A stretch of DNA of 64,000 nt from a virus. The stretch spans positions 20,038 to 84,037 of IMG/VR virus record IMGVR_UViG_3300047375_001083; one strand, 5' to 3'. A program made the translations under genes and the position numbers. Below the pieces are notes generated by a model. That model ran no database searches. It was not told the DNA's origin and saw only the letters and a list, made by a program, of their open reading frames with translations. Positions 50,826 through 60,041 of the stretch are shown piece by piece. How positions within the stretch are numbered: position 1 is the stretch's first letter; every line of letters starts with the position of its first letter.

Positions 50826-51757
50826 AGAAAGAACACAGAGTCATCTACGGTACGTTCAAAGACCTCGCCTTTCATGCTTCAAGAGAAATCATCAACGATG
50901 CTTATGCGCTCGGATGGGAGGTGATCTACCTAGATGGAAAGAAATCCTCTAAGAGTGAGATCGAGGAAGCCTTTGATTTGGGACTCTTTGACGTGGTGGA
51001 TAAGCTCATCGTGATCTCGAACCCGACAGGGTTAAAGAACCTCGCACACATCCCTCAGAAAGAGGGCTTCGGTGTTCTCTATTTAGCAGACCGCGTAGTG
51101 CCGAAAGCACTCATGGGAGTCAAAAAGAAAGACTGTTACGAGATACCTAAGAGTAAGAAGAAGCTCGCGGAGTGGTATGCGAAGTTCTTTCAGAAGATGG
51201 TGGCGGATCAGGGGAAGCAGATCAGTCTGTCTATCTGTGAGAGTGTGGTTCAGCGAGTAGGTCAAGATGTTGGAGTCTTAACCTACGAGGCTCTGAAGAT
51301 CGGCTACGTCGCTGAGGGGAGTGAGGTCACTCCCATAGAGGTCTTGTCGGTGATTGCGCCCTTGAAAGAAATGGATGGAGTGCTTCTGACTGATGCGGTG
51401 ATCTCATGGAATCCGACTAACTTTCTTAAAACTTGCGCTCGCTTTGAGAAGAACAGAGACAAAGACCCGACGATGGGATTGGTCGCGGGTCTACTTCACA
51501 AGAATATAGTTCAGCTCTTATCGGTAAGACTTTGTATCGACAGAGGGGTCACTTCTGTGCAAGGTATCTCTGAAGAAATAGGCGTTCAAAGTTGGCTTGT
51601 GGGTGATGTGCTCGTTCCTAGAGCGCGTAGGTTCACTACAAAAAAATTGAGAGAAATCTTAGGTGTCCTCTATCATTGCGAAAACCTTGCAATTAGCGGA
51701 GTTGTGTCGCCGTTTTCGGCGTTCAAAACGGGGTTGCTCCGTCTTATGGTTTCTTAA
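50822..51757 (+). CDS. holA: DNA polymerase III delta (HolA)-like clamp-loader subunit
   Basis: 311 residues, similar in length to HolA. Family layout is visible: an N-terminal region without a P-loop (VIYLDGKKSSKSE; LFDVVDKLIVI), a middle DVGVLTYEALKIGYVA, and a C-terminal collar with HCENLAISGVVSPFSAFKTG. Delta opens the sliding clamp. ATGA-type overlap with delta' indicates coupled synthesis. An intrinsic terminator follows. Confidence 0.8.
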   Translation: MKKEHRVIYGTFKDLAFHASREIINDAYALGWEVIYLDGKKSSKSEIEEAFDLGLFDVVDKLIVISNPTGLKNLAHIPQKEGFGVLYLADRVVPKALMGVKKKDCYEIPKSKKKLAEWYAKFFQKMVADQGKQISLSICESVVQRVGQDVGVLTYEALKIGYVAEGSEVTPIEVLSVIAPLKEMDGVLLTDAVISWNPTNFLKTCARFEKNRDKDPTMGLVAGLLHKNIVQLLSVRLCIDRGVTSVQGISEEIGVQSWLVGDVLVPRARRFTTKKLREILGVLYHCENLAISGVVSPFSAFKTGLLRLMVS

Positions 51758-51790
51758 TACCGCTCCACTTAGACCTATTTTGTCGAGCTA

Positions 51791-51845
51791 GACCCTGACC
51801 CTCTCCCCCCTCAACTGCGAGGGAGGAGGTTAGGGTCGCTTTTTA
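51791..51845 (+). terminator. Intrinsic terminator after the clamp-loader genes
   Basis: GACCCT (51791-51796) pairs with AGGGTC (51832-51837), with additional CCTC/GAGG-type pairing inside, followed by GCTTTTTAA. It lies in the 115-nt gap before nrdA. Confidence 0.75.
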
Positions 51846-51872
51846 ACTTAGAGTCTTAATGGAGAGAGACGG

Positions 51873-53597
51873 ATGACAGGTTTCGAGTTTTCAACACACG
51901 CCAAGTCCCTACTGAAGAAATACTACATGAAAGAAGGTGAGGAGAATCCACAAGAGGCTTTTAAGAGAGCCTCGCATTTTTACGCGAGAGATGAAGGGCT
52001 CGCAGAAAGAATCTATGAGTACGCTTGCAAAGGGTGGTTCATGTTCAGCTCACCGATCCTCTCCAACGCGGGGGGGAAAGGTATGCCGATCAGTTGCTTC
52101 CTCACTTTTGTTCCTGACTCAGTTAAGGGACTCATTTCTCATACAGAAGAGCTCAGAATGATGAGCGTGATGGGAGGTGGTGTTGGAGGGCATTGGTCGA
52201 GTGTGCGCTCAGTCTCAGACAAGTCACCTGGACCTATCCCTTTTCTTAAGACCGTTGACGCGGATATGGTTGCGTATCGACAAGGGTCAACTAGAAAGGG
52301 AAGCTACGCAGCCTACCTCAACATCTCTCACCCTGACGTGATTGAGTTTCTTAACATGAGACTTCCTACAGGTGGAGACACTAACAGAAAGTGCTTCAAC
52401 CTCAACAACGCGCTCAATATCACAGATGACTTTATGGAGGCAGTTCTTAAGGGTGACTCTTGGGACTTGCTTGATCCTTCAGATGGGTCAGTGAGAGACA
52501 CTTTCGACGCTCGCGACCTATGGCAGAGAATATTGAAGGTGCGCTTCAAGACAGGTGAGCCTTATCTTAACTTCATCGACGAGGCTAACCGCCACCTCCC
52601 CGAGCCCCTCAAAGAGAAAGGCTTGAAGATTAACGGATCTAACCTTTGTAACGAAATTCATCTCCCAACAGGAGAGAACAGGTCAGCGGTTTGTTGTCTT
52701 TCTAGTCTTAATGTGGAGCACTTCGACGCTTGGAAAGAAACCACGATTGTAGAGGACTTGATTGAGTTCCTTGATGATGTCTTAGAGTATTTCATAGAGA
52801 ACGCGCCTGAGTCTCTTTCTAGAGCCATCAGCTCCGCCAAGAAAGAGAGATCGCTCGGCTTAGGGACGATGGGCTTTCACTCGTATCTTCAGAGTAAAGG
52901 AGTTCCTTTCGAGTCGGTCTTCGCGGTGTCTGCTAATAGGAAGATCTACTCTACCATCAAAGAGAAAGCTCTGAGCGCCACGAGATCCCTCGCAGAGAAG
53001 AGAGGGGAGTACTTGGACGGTGAGGGTAGCGGAGTAAGAAACAGCCATCTCCTCGCGATTGCTCCGAATGCGAACTCGGCGATCATTCTGAATACGTCTC
53101 CTAGCATTGAGCCTTGGAAGTCTAATGCCTTCACCTACAGAACGCGCGCAGGTTCTTTCTTACAGGTGAACGAACATCTACTGAACCTAATTCAGAAGAA
53201 GAAAGAAGAGAAGGGCGAGTCTGATAGTTGGGTAGACGAGCAGATTTCTGACGTGATTCTGAATCAGGGGAGCGTACAGCATCTAGACTACTTTTCTGAT
53301 CTTGAGAAAGAGGTGTTCAAGACGGCGTTTGAACTTGATCAGATGTGGGTAGTGGAACACGCGGGCGTCAGGCAAGAGTGGGTCTGTCAGGGGCAGAGTG
53401 TGAACCTCTTTTTCCCTTCGGGTAGCGACGCGAACTATGTCAACGCGGTTCATCTCTCAGCTTATAAGAAGAAGCTCAAGGGTCTTTATTATTTGAGGAC
53501 AAATGCGGGTGTTACAGGAGAGAAAGTCTCTGAAAAGGTAGAGCGAAAGGCACTCAAAGACTTTCAAATAGATGAGTGTATGAGTTGTCAGGGCTGA
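51873..53597 (+). CDS. nrdA: Class I ribonucleotide reductase large (alpha) subunit
   Basis: 574 residues. Key residues are visible: MPISCFLTF (redox Cys), NGSNLCNEIHLP (active-site Asn, thiyl Cys and Glu), AVCCLSSLN (second redox Cys), IAPNANSA and SPSIEPWKSN loops, YYLRTNAG (radical-transfer Tyr pair), and a C-terminal CMSC swinging-arm pair. No ATP-cone precedes the catalytic barrel (the family is often ~750 residues), so allosteric dATP inhibition is probably missing, which suits high dNTP production in infection. The paired beta subunit is at 54586. Confidence 0.97.
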   Translation: MTGFEFSTHAKSLLKKYYMKEGEENPQEAFKRASHFYARDEGLAERIYEYACKGWFMFSSPILSNAGGKGMPISCFLTFVPDSVKGLISHTEELRMMSVMGGGVGGHWSSVRSVSDKSPGPIPFLKTVDADMVAYRQGSTRKGSYAAYLNISHPDVIEFLNMRLPTGGDTNRKCFNLNNALNITDDFMEAVLKGDSWDLLDPSDGSVRDTFDARDLWQRILKVRFKTGEPYLNFIDEANRHLPEPLKEKGLKINGSNLCNEIHLPTGENRSAVCCLSSLNVEHFDAWKETTIVEDLIEFLDDVLEYFIENAPESLSRAISSAKKERSLGLGTMGFHSYLQSKGVPFESVFAVSANRKIYSTIKEKALSATRSLAEKRGEYLDGEGSGVRNSHLLAIAPNANSAIILNTSPSIEPWKSNAFTYRTRAGSFLQVNEHLLNLIQKKKEEKGESDSWVDEQISDVILNQGSVQHLDYFSDLEKEVFKTAFELDQMWVVEHAGVRQEWVCQGQSVNLFFPSGSDANYVNAVHLSAYKKKLKGLYYLRTNAGVTGEKVSEKVERKALKDFQIDECMSCQG

Positions 53598-53610
53598 TAG
53601 TTTCTTAATC

Positions 53611-53618
53611 TCTTTATC
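53611..53618 (+). promoter_or_regulatory. TCTTTATC box between nrdA and the ParB-like gene
   Basis: TCTTTATCGTAGG lies 49 nt before ATG 53667; member of the putative late-promoter set. Confidence 0.45.
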
Positions 53619-53666
53619 GTAGGCAGTAAACCAACTTCTCGATACACCTATGGTAAGGAGAAAAAA

Positions 53667-54500
53667 ATGAGAAGAACCGCATCAGAAGTCCTTAGAGATT
53701 TAGAAATAAGAGTCGCTCGTATGGAGCGCACCGCTCGTGTCTTAGCGCCTGAAGAGGTGTATAGAGAGATTCAGAACGCTGGTCGTCTTTCAAACGTAGA
53801 TGCCGATCTCGCTAAGCACTTGGTTGATTCAGGCGATAACAAGAGCGATAAGATTTCTGTGAGAAAGACGAAGGCTCAAGCGAGCAACCTCAAACCTTCT
53901 CAGACCACAATGGTTCTCGGTAAGTCTGTGGGTATGGCTCTCGCTATGCTTGATGGAAAGCTTACTACTGATCTTGGTGCGATCATTTCTAATGACGGTC
54001 AGATTATGGACGGACACCACAGATGGTCAGCAGCCATCATCGCTTTCGGACCTAATGTCAAGGTGGGGGGTTATGTCGCAGACCTTGAGGGCAAGACACT
54101 TCTTAAGGTTCTCAACATCATCACAAAGGGTCTTTTCCCAACGAGAAATGGGAATCCCGGTAAGGGCGACATCACTCGTTACACAGATCAGAATGTGATG
54201 AACGAGATCAAGAACCTCGCTATCAACGGTAACGAGTTCACCTCACCAAAGAAGGTTCAGGACATTCTCATTAAGAGCTTCGGTTCTGTCAACGAAGGCA
54301 TCAAGCAGATGGGTGCAAATGTTCGCGCGATGAACAAGCAAGTACCAGGCTGGGCGCCCGCCCGAGTTGATATGCCTGTCATTAACCCTGATGAAGTGCC
54401 GAGAGCTCAAAAGCTGATGGAAGAGGGTGAGATTGAGTGGAAGCCTCCGTACAAGGAAGTTAAGCTCGCTAGGCGTAGGTATCGGAGGGATTACCTCTAA
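53667..54500 (+). CDS. ParB/Srx-fold protein with RVA-type N terminus; possible virion protein
   Basis: 277 residues. The central region has GAIISNDGQIMDGHHRWSAA (about residues 103-122), the DGHHR-centred loop of ParB N-terminal/sulfiredoxin-fold domains, which hydrolyse or bind nucleotides. The first 30 residues are a basic helix with RRTASEVL, IRVARME and ERTARVL, and the C terminus ends in an Arg/Tyr-rich tail. It has its own putative late promoter and splits the nrdA-nrdB pair. An injected or capsid-associated enzyme is one possibility. Confidence 0.75.
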   Translation: MRRTASEVLRDLEIRVARMERTARVLAPEEVYREIQNAGRLSNVDADLAKHLVDSGDNKSDKISVRKTKAQASNLKPSQTTMVLGKSVGMALAMLDGKLTTDLGAIISNDGQIMDGHHRWSAAIIAFGPNVKVGGYVADLEGKTLLKVLNIITKGLFPTRNGNPGKGDITRYTDQNVMNEIKNLAINGNEFTSPKKVQDILIKSFGSVNEGIKQMGANVRAMNKQVPGWAPARVDMPVINPDEVPRAQKLMEEGEIEWKPPYKEVKLARRRYRRDYL

Positions 54501-54526
54501 GATCGGTACTTTAACAGGTACTAGCT

Positions 54527-54534
54527 CTTTTATG
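54527..54534 (+). promoter_or_regulatory. TTTATG box and GGTACT repeats before nrdB
   Basis: CTCTTTTATG lies 53 nt before ATG 54586. Three GGTACT direct repeats surround it (54505, 54517 and 54546), a possible regulator site; they do not match the NrdR box. Confidence 0.35.
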
Positions 54535-54585
54535 TTCTCCGAGAGGGTACTATGCTATCCCTTTCAACACAGGAGGACATAAAAT

Positions 54586-55563
54586 ATGTCTCTTACAGAG
54601 TTCAGTAAGACTTATAAGCCCTTTCAGTACGCATGGGCGATGACCTTTGCGGAAGACCATGAGAAGATCCATTGGGGTACTTGGGAAGCCAAGCTCCAAG
54701 AGGATGTCTCTCAGTGGAAGGGCAGTGAAATCTCAAAGTCTGAGAAAGAACACATTACTCAGATTTTGAGAATCTTCACTCAAAGTGATGTCGCAGTTGG
54801 TGGTAACTACTGTGAGGTCTTTATTCCTTTCTTCAAGAATAACGAAGTGAGGAATATGCTTCTTTCTTTCGCCAACCGCGAGGGTACTCATCAAAGGGCG
54901 TATGCGCTCTTGAATGACACTCTCGGGTTTGCAGAGAAAGAATACTCAGCTTTCTTAGAGTTTGATGCTATGAGAGAGAAGATCGAGTTCATGATGGAAG
55001 CTCCAAAAGGTCTTTCAGATGAAGCTCACATGGCGTTCGAGATGGCGCGCTCGGTGTGTAACGAGGGCATGAGTCTCTTTTCTGCTTTCGTGATGCTCCT
55101 CAACTTTCAGAGATTCGGAAAGATGAAGGGTATGTGTGAGGTAGTTGAATGGTCTATCCGTGACGAGACGACACACGTTGAGGGTATGACTAAGCTCTTT
55201 CACACATACTGCACTGAGAACCCTCAAGTAGTGACAGATGAGCTCAAGAGTTACATCTACACGAACTACACGAAAGCGGTAGGGCTTGAGGACGCGCTTG
55301 TCGATCTCGTCTACGGATCAAACGACACGATTAATGAGCTGACCTCTCAGGACATTAAGACATACGTCAGGTACTTGGCAGATCGTAGACTGCTTCAGCT
55401 TGGTTTGAAGCCGATCTTTAAGCAGAAAGAAAACCCTCTTTCTTGGCTCGATTGGATCATCTCAGGAGACTCCATGAAGAATTTCTTTGAGGGTACTGTC
55501 ACAGATTATTCGGCGAATGGGATGGTTGGGGACTTTGATTGGTCGGTCATAGGGGTTTCTTAA
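54586..55563 (+). CDS. nrdB: Class I ribonucleotide reductase small (beta) subunit
   Basis: 325 residues. Di-iron ligands are visible: FTQSDV (Asp), NREGTHQRAY (Glu-x2-His and, 4 residues on, the radical Tyr), NEGMSLFSA (Glu) and RDETTHVEGM (Glu-x2-His). The tyrosyl radical and iron site therefore look intact, as in class Ia/Ib enzymes. The C terminus, which docks to the alpha subunit, is short and hydrophobic. It supplies dNTPs together with nrdA, the two genes separated by one unrelated gene. Confidence 0.97.
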   Translation: MSLTEFSKTYKPFQYAWAMTFAEDHEKIHWGTWEAKLQEDVSQWKGSEISKSEKEHITQILRIFTQSDVAVGGNYCEVFIPFFKNNEVRNMLLSFANREGTHQRAYALLNDTLGFAEKEYSAFLEFDAMREKIEFMMEAPKGLSDEAHMAFEMARSVCNEGMSLFSAFVMLLNFQRFGKMKGMCEVVEWSIRDETTHVEGMTKLFHTYCTENPQVVTDELKSYIYTNYTKAVGLEDALVDLVYGSNDTINELTSQDIKTYVRYLADRRLLQLGLKPIFKQKENPLSWLDWIISGDSMKNFFEGTVTDYSANGMVGDFDWSVIGVS

Positions 55564-55568
55564 TAGAG

Positions 55569-55576
55569 TCTTTATC
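55569..55576 (+). promoter_or_regulatory. TCTTTATC box before gene 55624
   Basis: GTCTTTATCTCGC, 48 nt before ATG 55624; fits the putative late-promoter set. Confidence 0.45.
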
Positions 55577-55623
55577 TCGCTCTCTCAGGTAGTTGAAGAA
55601 ATAACACTTAGGGAGTGATCACA

Positions 55624-56742
55624 ATGATTTCTAAAAGAGCTTTTGCGCGTAGGGTCGCGAGTATCCATATCGCCTCTAATATCGACTACACGAAAGTCGA
55701 TGCTATTGGTTTTTCTGAGGATAATCTCGCTGAGGAGATGGCTTCGATCCTCTATAATCTCGTGACTCAAACACCTCTATGGAGAAAGTCTGAGAAGATC
55801 CTCGTAGATCAGTACAGATCTGAGGGTGAAGGTGCTTTCATTGGAGGTAACGCGAGGAGGATTCGCAGAAAGAATAGCCTCGTCACTCGCCTTTTGAGTC
55901 AGATTACCAATCAGGACATTTCTAGGGCTCTAGACTCATTCTACGACTACGATGAGATGAAAGAACTAGCGACAAACGATAAACTTAAAAGCCTTGTTGC
56001 GCCATACGTCGATGCAAGTGAAGTACTCGAAGAGGCTGTGAATGGGGGCGAGTCTGCTTACTCTAGAGCATCTTCCTTTCTTAAAGAAAATGTGCTTCCA
56101 ATGGTCGCTCGAAGATACTTTCCTCAGTACTTAGCATCTAAGATGCCCGACATTTCTAAGAGGGTTACGTCTAGGGATGAGAGGCGGAGAGAAATATCTC
56201 GGCAAAAGGCTCAAGATTCAGGGTCGAGCGCAGAGACTCCCGTAAGAAGAGGTTTTCATCCAAGAGCTAGGGTGAAGAAGTTCTTTAGCGCCAATCCTCT
56301 AGCTTCAGATATTGAGGCGGAGATCAGAAGCAGAACCTTTTCAGTCTTGGATGATGGTGAACTTGCTGAGATGGTTGAAGAGGCTGCGAAATACGTTGAC
56401 TTCAGCGTGAGAGGCTCTATTAAAGCGCGTCGGTTAAGAGACAGAGTTAAGGCTGAAGCTAAGAGTTACGCGCGAGACATTGTGGGGACTTACTTGGATA
56501 GCGCAGACCCTTCCATGTTTGAAGGGCTATTTCCTTCAGAAATAGGAGAAGAGACTAGAGCAGAGATCGTTAGGGTCGGTAGGAAATACTTACAGGGTAT
56601 GAGATCTAGACTGATGACTATTAGTACCCTTATAATAGAAAAGGAAGTCTTAAAGGGAATCAATCAGTTGAACTTATCTGAACCTCTGACTCCAGAAGAG
56701 TTAGATGACATAAAGAAATGGGAAGCTCAATATCGAAACTAG
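55624..56742 (+). CDS. Hypothetical helical protein with an RVAS N terminus; possible virion protein
   Basis: 372 residues, mostly alpha-helical and highly charged. It starts MISKRAFARRVASIHIASN, one of several products here with a basic R-V-A-S N-terminal helix. A basic, Ser-rich linker lies near residues 190-225. No enzymatic motif was seen. The start at 55624 follows AGGGAG; a GTG at 55615 is less likely. Its own promoter box and the N-terminal motif suggest a virion or injected protein. Confidence 0.65.
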   Translation: MISKRAFARRVASIHIASNIDYTKVDAIGFSEDNLAEEMASILYNLVTQTPLWRKSEKILVDQYRSEGEGAFIGGNARRIRRKNSLVTRLLSQITNQDISRALDSFYDYDEMKELATNDKLKSLVAPYVDASEVLEEAVNGGESAYSRASSFLKENVLPMVARRYFPQYLASKMPDISKRVTSRDERRREISRQKAQDSGSSAETPVRRGFHPRARVKKFFSANPLASDIEAEIRSRTFSVLDDGELAEMVEEAAKYVDFSVRGSIKARRLRDRVKAEAKSYARDIVGTYLDSADPSMFEGLFPSEIGEETRAEIVRVGRKYLQGMRSRLMTISTLIIEKEVLKGINQLNLSEPLTPEELDDIKKWEAQYRN

Positions 56743-56752
56743 TTTCGGTAAA

Positions 56753-56765
56753 TTCTGATATGTAG
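56753..56765 (+). promoter_or_regulatory. TTCTGATAT-box putative promoter for the recD-like operon
   Basis: TTCTGATATGTAG, 39 nt before the GTG start at 56804; core identical to the boxes at 50204 and 60042. Confidence 0.6.
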
Positions 56766-56803
56766 AACACAGGTAAAACCCCCTTCTCACAGAAAGGTAT
56801 ACT

Positions 56804-58891
56804 GTGTACTGCGTAGCAAAAGTCTTAGGGCAGGTGTTTGCGAACCCTCCCTTTTATGTTTTGAGGTGTCTCGTTTCTTACGAGGGTGAGACTACCTCTG
56901 CTGTTGTCAAAGGTAAGATAGCTGGCCCTGTAGGGCGCGGTACTGTCTTCACTTTCAAGGGCAAGAAAACCTTCGATAAGCAAGGTCGTCCCGCCATTGA
57001 AATAGATAGGACTCCTATCAACCCTAAGTTTCTTAAAGGTAGCTCACTGACCCAATGGAAAGATTGGTCTGACCCTAACGCCCAAGAGAGTATCGAGATA
57101 CTTTCCACGCTCGCGGAAAGTGGGGCTAATGTAGCCGTCCTTAACTCTTTATGGAAAGAAATCTCGGCGAACCCTAAGATTATCGCTCAGAACCCTTGGG
57201 TGCTCGTCCAAAAAGGTCTTTCTTTCAAGGTCGCTGATAACATCGCCCGAAGGCTCATAGGAGATTTCGATCCCTCTAGAAAAGAGCGCGTATCCGCCTC
57301 TATTCTGTGGTCGGTGAAGCAAGCCTCTCAACAGGGTCACTGCTTTCTTGACTCAGGGACGGTGTTCAGAGATGCATCTATCTTGACAGGCTTATCCGAT
57401 GTGCGAGAGATCGCTAATGTCGTTAAAGCATTAAGAGAAGACGGCGACCTTGTGGTCGATAAGATCGAGGGAAAGAACGCGCTCTACCTACCCTCGATGT
57501 ACCGAATGGAAAACGATGTTGCTTCTTCTCTACAGAGCGAAGAGAGAAGAACTCAATCTGAAGATCTTTATCAGGAGATCTCAGATGATGATATCAGGAA
57601 GTATTCTCGCTTTGAGTTGACCGATGAGCAGATCAGAGCAGTCAAACAAGGTCTGATAGAGCCTGTGAGCATTGTGACGGGTCTTCCAGGGACAGGAAAG
57701 ACGACAATACTTAATACGCTCTGCAAGGCGCTCATAGAAAAGAAAGAGAAGATCCTCCTCGTAGCACCGACAGGGATAGCCGCGAAGAGGGTGTCGTCAC
57801 TAACAGGGTTAGAAGCTCAGACTATCCACAGAGCTTTCGGCGCAGGTATGCCTGATGACGATAAGAAAAAGAAGGCTGACTACGAGGGTGTCAAGCGAGA
57901 TGAGGAGTCTTCAGACTTGAGTGCGAAAGCCGATTCAGACCGCCACAAAGAGCATTGGAAGTTCAACCCTCACAACCCTCGTAGTGAGAGCGTGGTAATC
58001 ATAGACGAAGCTTCTATGGTTGACCTCCATCTCATGTGGCGACTCTTAAGAGGTATTTCGCGCTCTTGTCGGGTCATTATGGTGGGGGATATAGCACAGC
58101 TTCCACCTGTAGGGGCGGGCTTTGTCTTACAAGAGATTATTGAGGCGAATGTGCTCCCTAGAATTCACCTCGCCACGATCTTTAGGCAGGGTGAGGGTAG
58201 CGGTGTCGTAAAAGCGGCTCATAAGATTCACGCGGGAGAAATACCGACGGAAGAGGGTGAGTATCAGATGGTTGATCGCTACACCAAGTTCGACACTCTC
58301 GACTTTATCTTAGAGAAGTGCCGAGAGCTTCAGCTCGACGGTATTGATTTCCATGTAATGAGTCCTACACATCACGGTGTGCTAGGCGTCACGAACCTTA
58401 ACCGAGAGCTGAGGGCGGTGCTTAACCCGAACGCGCTCGGTCATCGCTCAGTTAGGGTAGGGAATGACGAAGTACGCATAGGTGATCGTGTGATGTTCAC
58501 TAAGAATGACTATGAGCTAGAGGTGTTTAATGGTGACGTCGGCACTGTTCACCATATCTCAGGGTCAGATGTAGAGATCATTATCAAGGGCAGTAAGAGT
58601 CAGCTTGTTTCTATCCCTGTAGAAAGAGTTGGGAGTCTCCTAAGACTCGCTTATGCGACAACTGTCCACAAGGCTCAGGGTCAGGAGTATCAGACTATCT
58701 TGATGCCGATGTCACTCGACCATAACAGTAATCTCTTGCAGAGGAGCTTACTCTACACAGGTGTGACGAGAGCGAAGGAGAAAGTATTCTTAGTTGGGGA
58801 AAGAGAAGTGGTGGCTGTCTGCGTATCAAATGTCTCTTCAGATAACCTAATGTGTGGACTGCACTCTAGATTCCGATATGAGGAAGGGTAA
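56804..58891 (+). CDS. RecD-like (RecD2-type) superfamily 1B helicase
   Basis: 695 residues, near RecD2 length. N-terminal ~240 residues include an OB-like start and HhH-like segments. The motor has TGLPGTGKTTILN (Walker A, about residues 292-304), VAPTGIAAKRV (Ia), VVIIDEASMVDL (II), MVGDIAQLPPVGAG (III), LATIFRQ (IV), YATTVHKAQGQEY (V) and YTGVTRAKEKV (VI). These are 5'-3' helicases. The start is GTG with AGAAAGG upstream. First gene of an operon with 58919 and the UvsY-like gene. Confidence 0.93.
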   Translation: MYCVAKVLGQVFANPPFYVLRCLVSYEGETTSAVVKGKIAGPVGRGTVFTFKGKKTFDKQGRPAIEIDRTPINPKFLKGSSLTQWKDWSDPNAQESIEILSTLAESGANVAVLNSLWKEISANPKIIAQNPWVLVQKGLSFKVADNIARRLIGDFDPSRKERVSASILWSVKQASQQGHCFLDSGTVFRDASILTGLSDVREIANVVKALREDGDLVVDKIEGKNALYLPSMYRMENDVASSLQSEERRTQSEDLYQEISDDDIRKYSRFELTDEQIRAVKQGLIEPVSIVTGLPGTGKTTILNTLCKALIEKKEKILLVAPTGIAAKRVSSLTGLEAQTIHRAFGAGMPDDDKKKKADYEGVKRDEESSDLSAKADSDRHKEHWKFNPHNPRSESVVIIDEASMVDLHLMWRLLRGISRSCRVIMVGDIAQLPPVGAGFVLQEIIEANVLPRIHLATIFRQGEGSGVVKAAHKIHAGEIPTEEGEYQMVDRYTKFDTLDFILEKCRELQLDGIDFHVMSPTHHGVLGVTNLNRELRAVLNPNALGHRSVRVGNDEVRIGDRVMFTKNDYELEVFNGDVGTVHHISGSDVEIIIKGSKSQLVSIPVERVGSLLRLAYATTVHKAQGQEYQTILMPMSLDHNSNLLQRSLLYTGVTRAKEKVFLVGEREVVAVCVSNVSSDNLMCGLHSRFRYEEG

Positions 58892-58918
58892 GATTAACCC
58901 TCTCATACGGAGAAAGAT

Positions 58919-59269
58919 ATGACAGAGGACAAGCTGAAAGAGTTGAAAGAGAAAATCACCATTATCAAAAAGGGTACAAAAGTCTCTCAGATTATGGTTT
59001 CTCGTATTGTCAAAGCCCCTCGCAGTGGCGGTGATGTATTCCTGTCAATGACTGTAAATTATGGAAGCCCCGATGATACAGATGGTGGTGAGATGCTCTC
59101 TCTTGAGGATGCTAAGATTGCATCCCACATTCTAGGGAAAGAAGTGAACATTCTCGCCCATGAGCAAGCCGCCGCGGGTGGTCTGATCACACAGAGCCAA
59201 ATGGAATCGGTAAATAAGAAGATCAAGGGTAACTACACCCACCTTATCACGAAGTTAGGTGAGAAATGA
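58919..59269 (+). CDS. Hypothetical protein of the recombination operon
   Basis: 116 residues, no recognised domain; the sequence has an AAAGG-free basic N-terminal helix, a beta-rich centre and a helical end. It lies between the RecD-like helicase and the UvsY-like gene and overlaps the latter by 4 nt (ATGA), so it probably serves replication or recombination. Ribosome binding site GGAGAAAG. Confidence 0.75.
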   Translation: MTEDKLKELKEKITIIKKGTKVSQIMVSRIVKAPRSGGDVFLSMTVNYGSPDDTDGGEMLSLEDAKIASHILGKEVNILAHEQAAAGGLITQSQMESVNKKIKGNYTHLITKLGEK

Positions 59270-60015
59270 GCGTAGATTTAAAGTACATTGAGAGCATCTA
59301 TACGCGCCTCTCGACAATGGACGTTTCTCTTGACTCTGATCCTATCGAGTTCGGACCTTCTCGGCTGAATAATAAGATTGCTCAAATCAGAGCCTTTCTT
59401 TCACAGACCGAGAAGACTTTCATGGAGGTGTCTCAGAATCTCCACAAGTACAAGCGCGACCTGTTGGTTTCTGAGACTCAGTACAACTTGGAGCAAACTC
59501 AGCTCATGGCTACTGACCCTCATGTTAGATCGGGTCGGAGTCAGCAAGAAAGAGAAGCTCTCGCATCAACTCAGCTCGTCCATATTCAATCTAATATTAA
59601 CAACGGCAAGCTCGCGGTACATGACTTAGAGGATGTGCTGAAAGTGATCAAAGCTAAGCGCACTGACCTTAAGGATTTGCAAGGGCGTATTAGGGATCAG
59701 CTCAAGCTCTGTCAAGAGCAAGTGTCGCTCGGTCAGCGGTGGGGTATGAAGGTCGATAGACACATCGCGGGCGAGGTTCTTTCTGTGGAGTCTTCTGAGG
59801 GCGCTGATGTTCTCATCCGAGCTGACTCAAGCGTTTTTTCTGAGACTGATCAGTACGTCGATGACTTACTTTCTGAGGCGGTTGGCGAAGAGAAGCTCCC
59901 TGAGAAAGAAACCGCGTCTGAGGATGTGGAAAACTTTTTTAAGAGTCCTTTGGAGTCCTATGACCCTCAAAAGGTCGAGGATTTCGACCTCGACGCGCTC
60001 CTCGAAGATTTTTGA
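59266..60015 (+). CDS. Putative UvsY-like recombination mediator / helical accessory protein
   Basis: 249 residues. The N-terminal 170 residues are two long helices with a pattern common to phage mediator-type proteins: KYKRDLLVSETQYNLEQTQL, REALASTQLVHIQSNINNGK and LKDLQGRIRDQLKLCQEQVS followed by LGQRWGMK. The C-terminal 70 residues are acidic and end DFDLDALLEDF, similar to the SSB and RecA tails. Position directly before ssb, and the fold pattern, suggest loading RecA on SSB-coated DNA. This is inference. Confidence 0.6.
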   Translation: MSVDLKYIESIYTRLSTMDVSLDSDPIEFGPSRLNNKIAQIRAFLSQTEKTFMEVSQNLHKYKRDLLVSETQYNLEQTQLMATDPHVRSGRSQQEREALASTQLVHIQSNINNGKLAVHDLEDVLKVIKAKRTDLKDLQGRIRDQLKLCQEQVSLGQRWGMKVDRHIAGEVLSVESSEGADVLIRADSSVFSETDQYVDDLLSEAVGEEKLPEKETASEDVENFFKSPLESYDPQKVEDFDLDALLEDF

Positions 60016-60041
60016 TCTTTTTTTGCCTACCCCCTAATCCT

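Noticed and set aside
54505-54551. NrdR boxes before nrdB
   Set aside because: The three GGTACT repeats do not fit the NrdR consensus or spacing; they remain an unexplained repeat.
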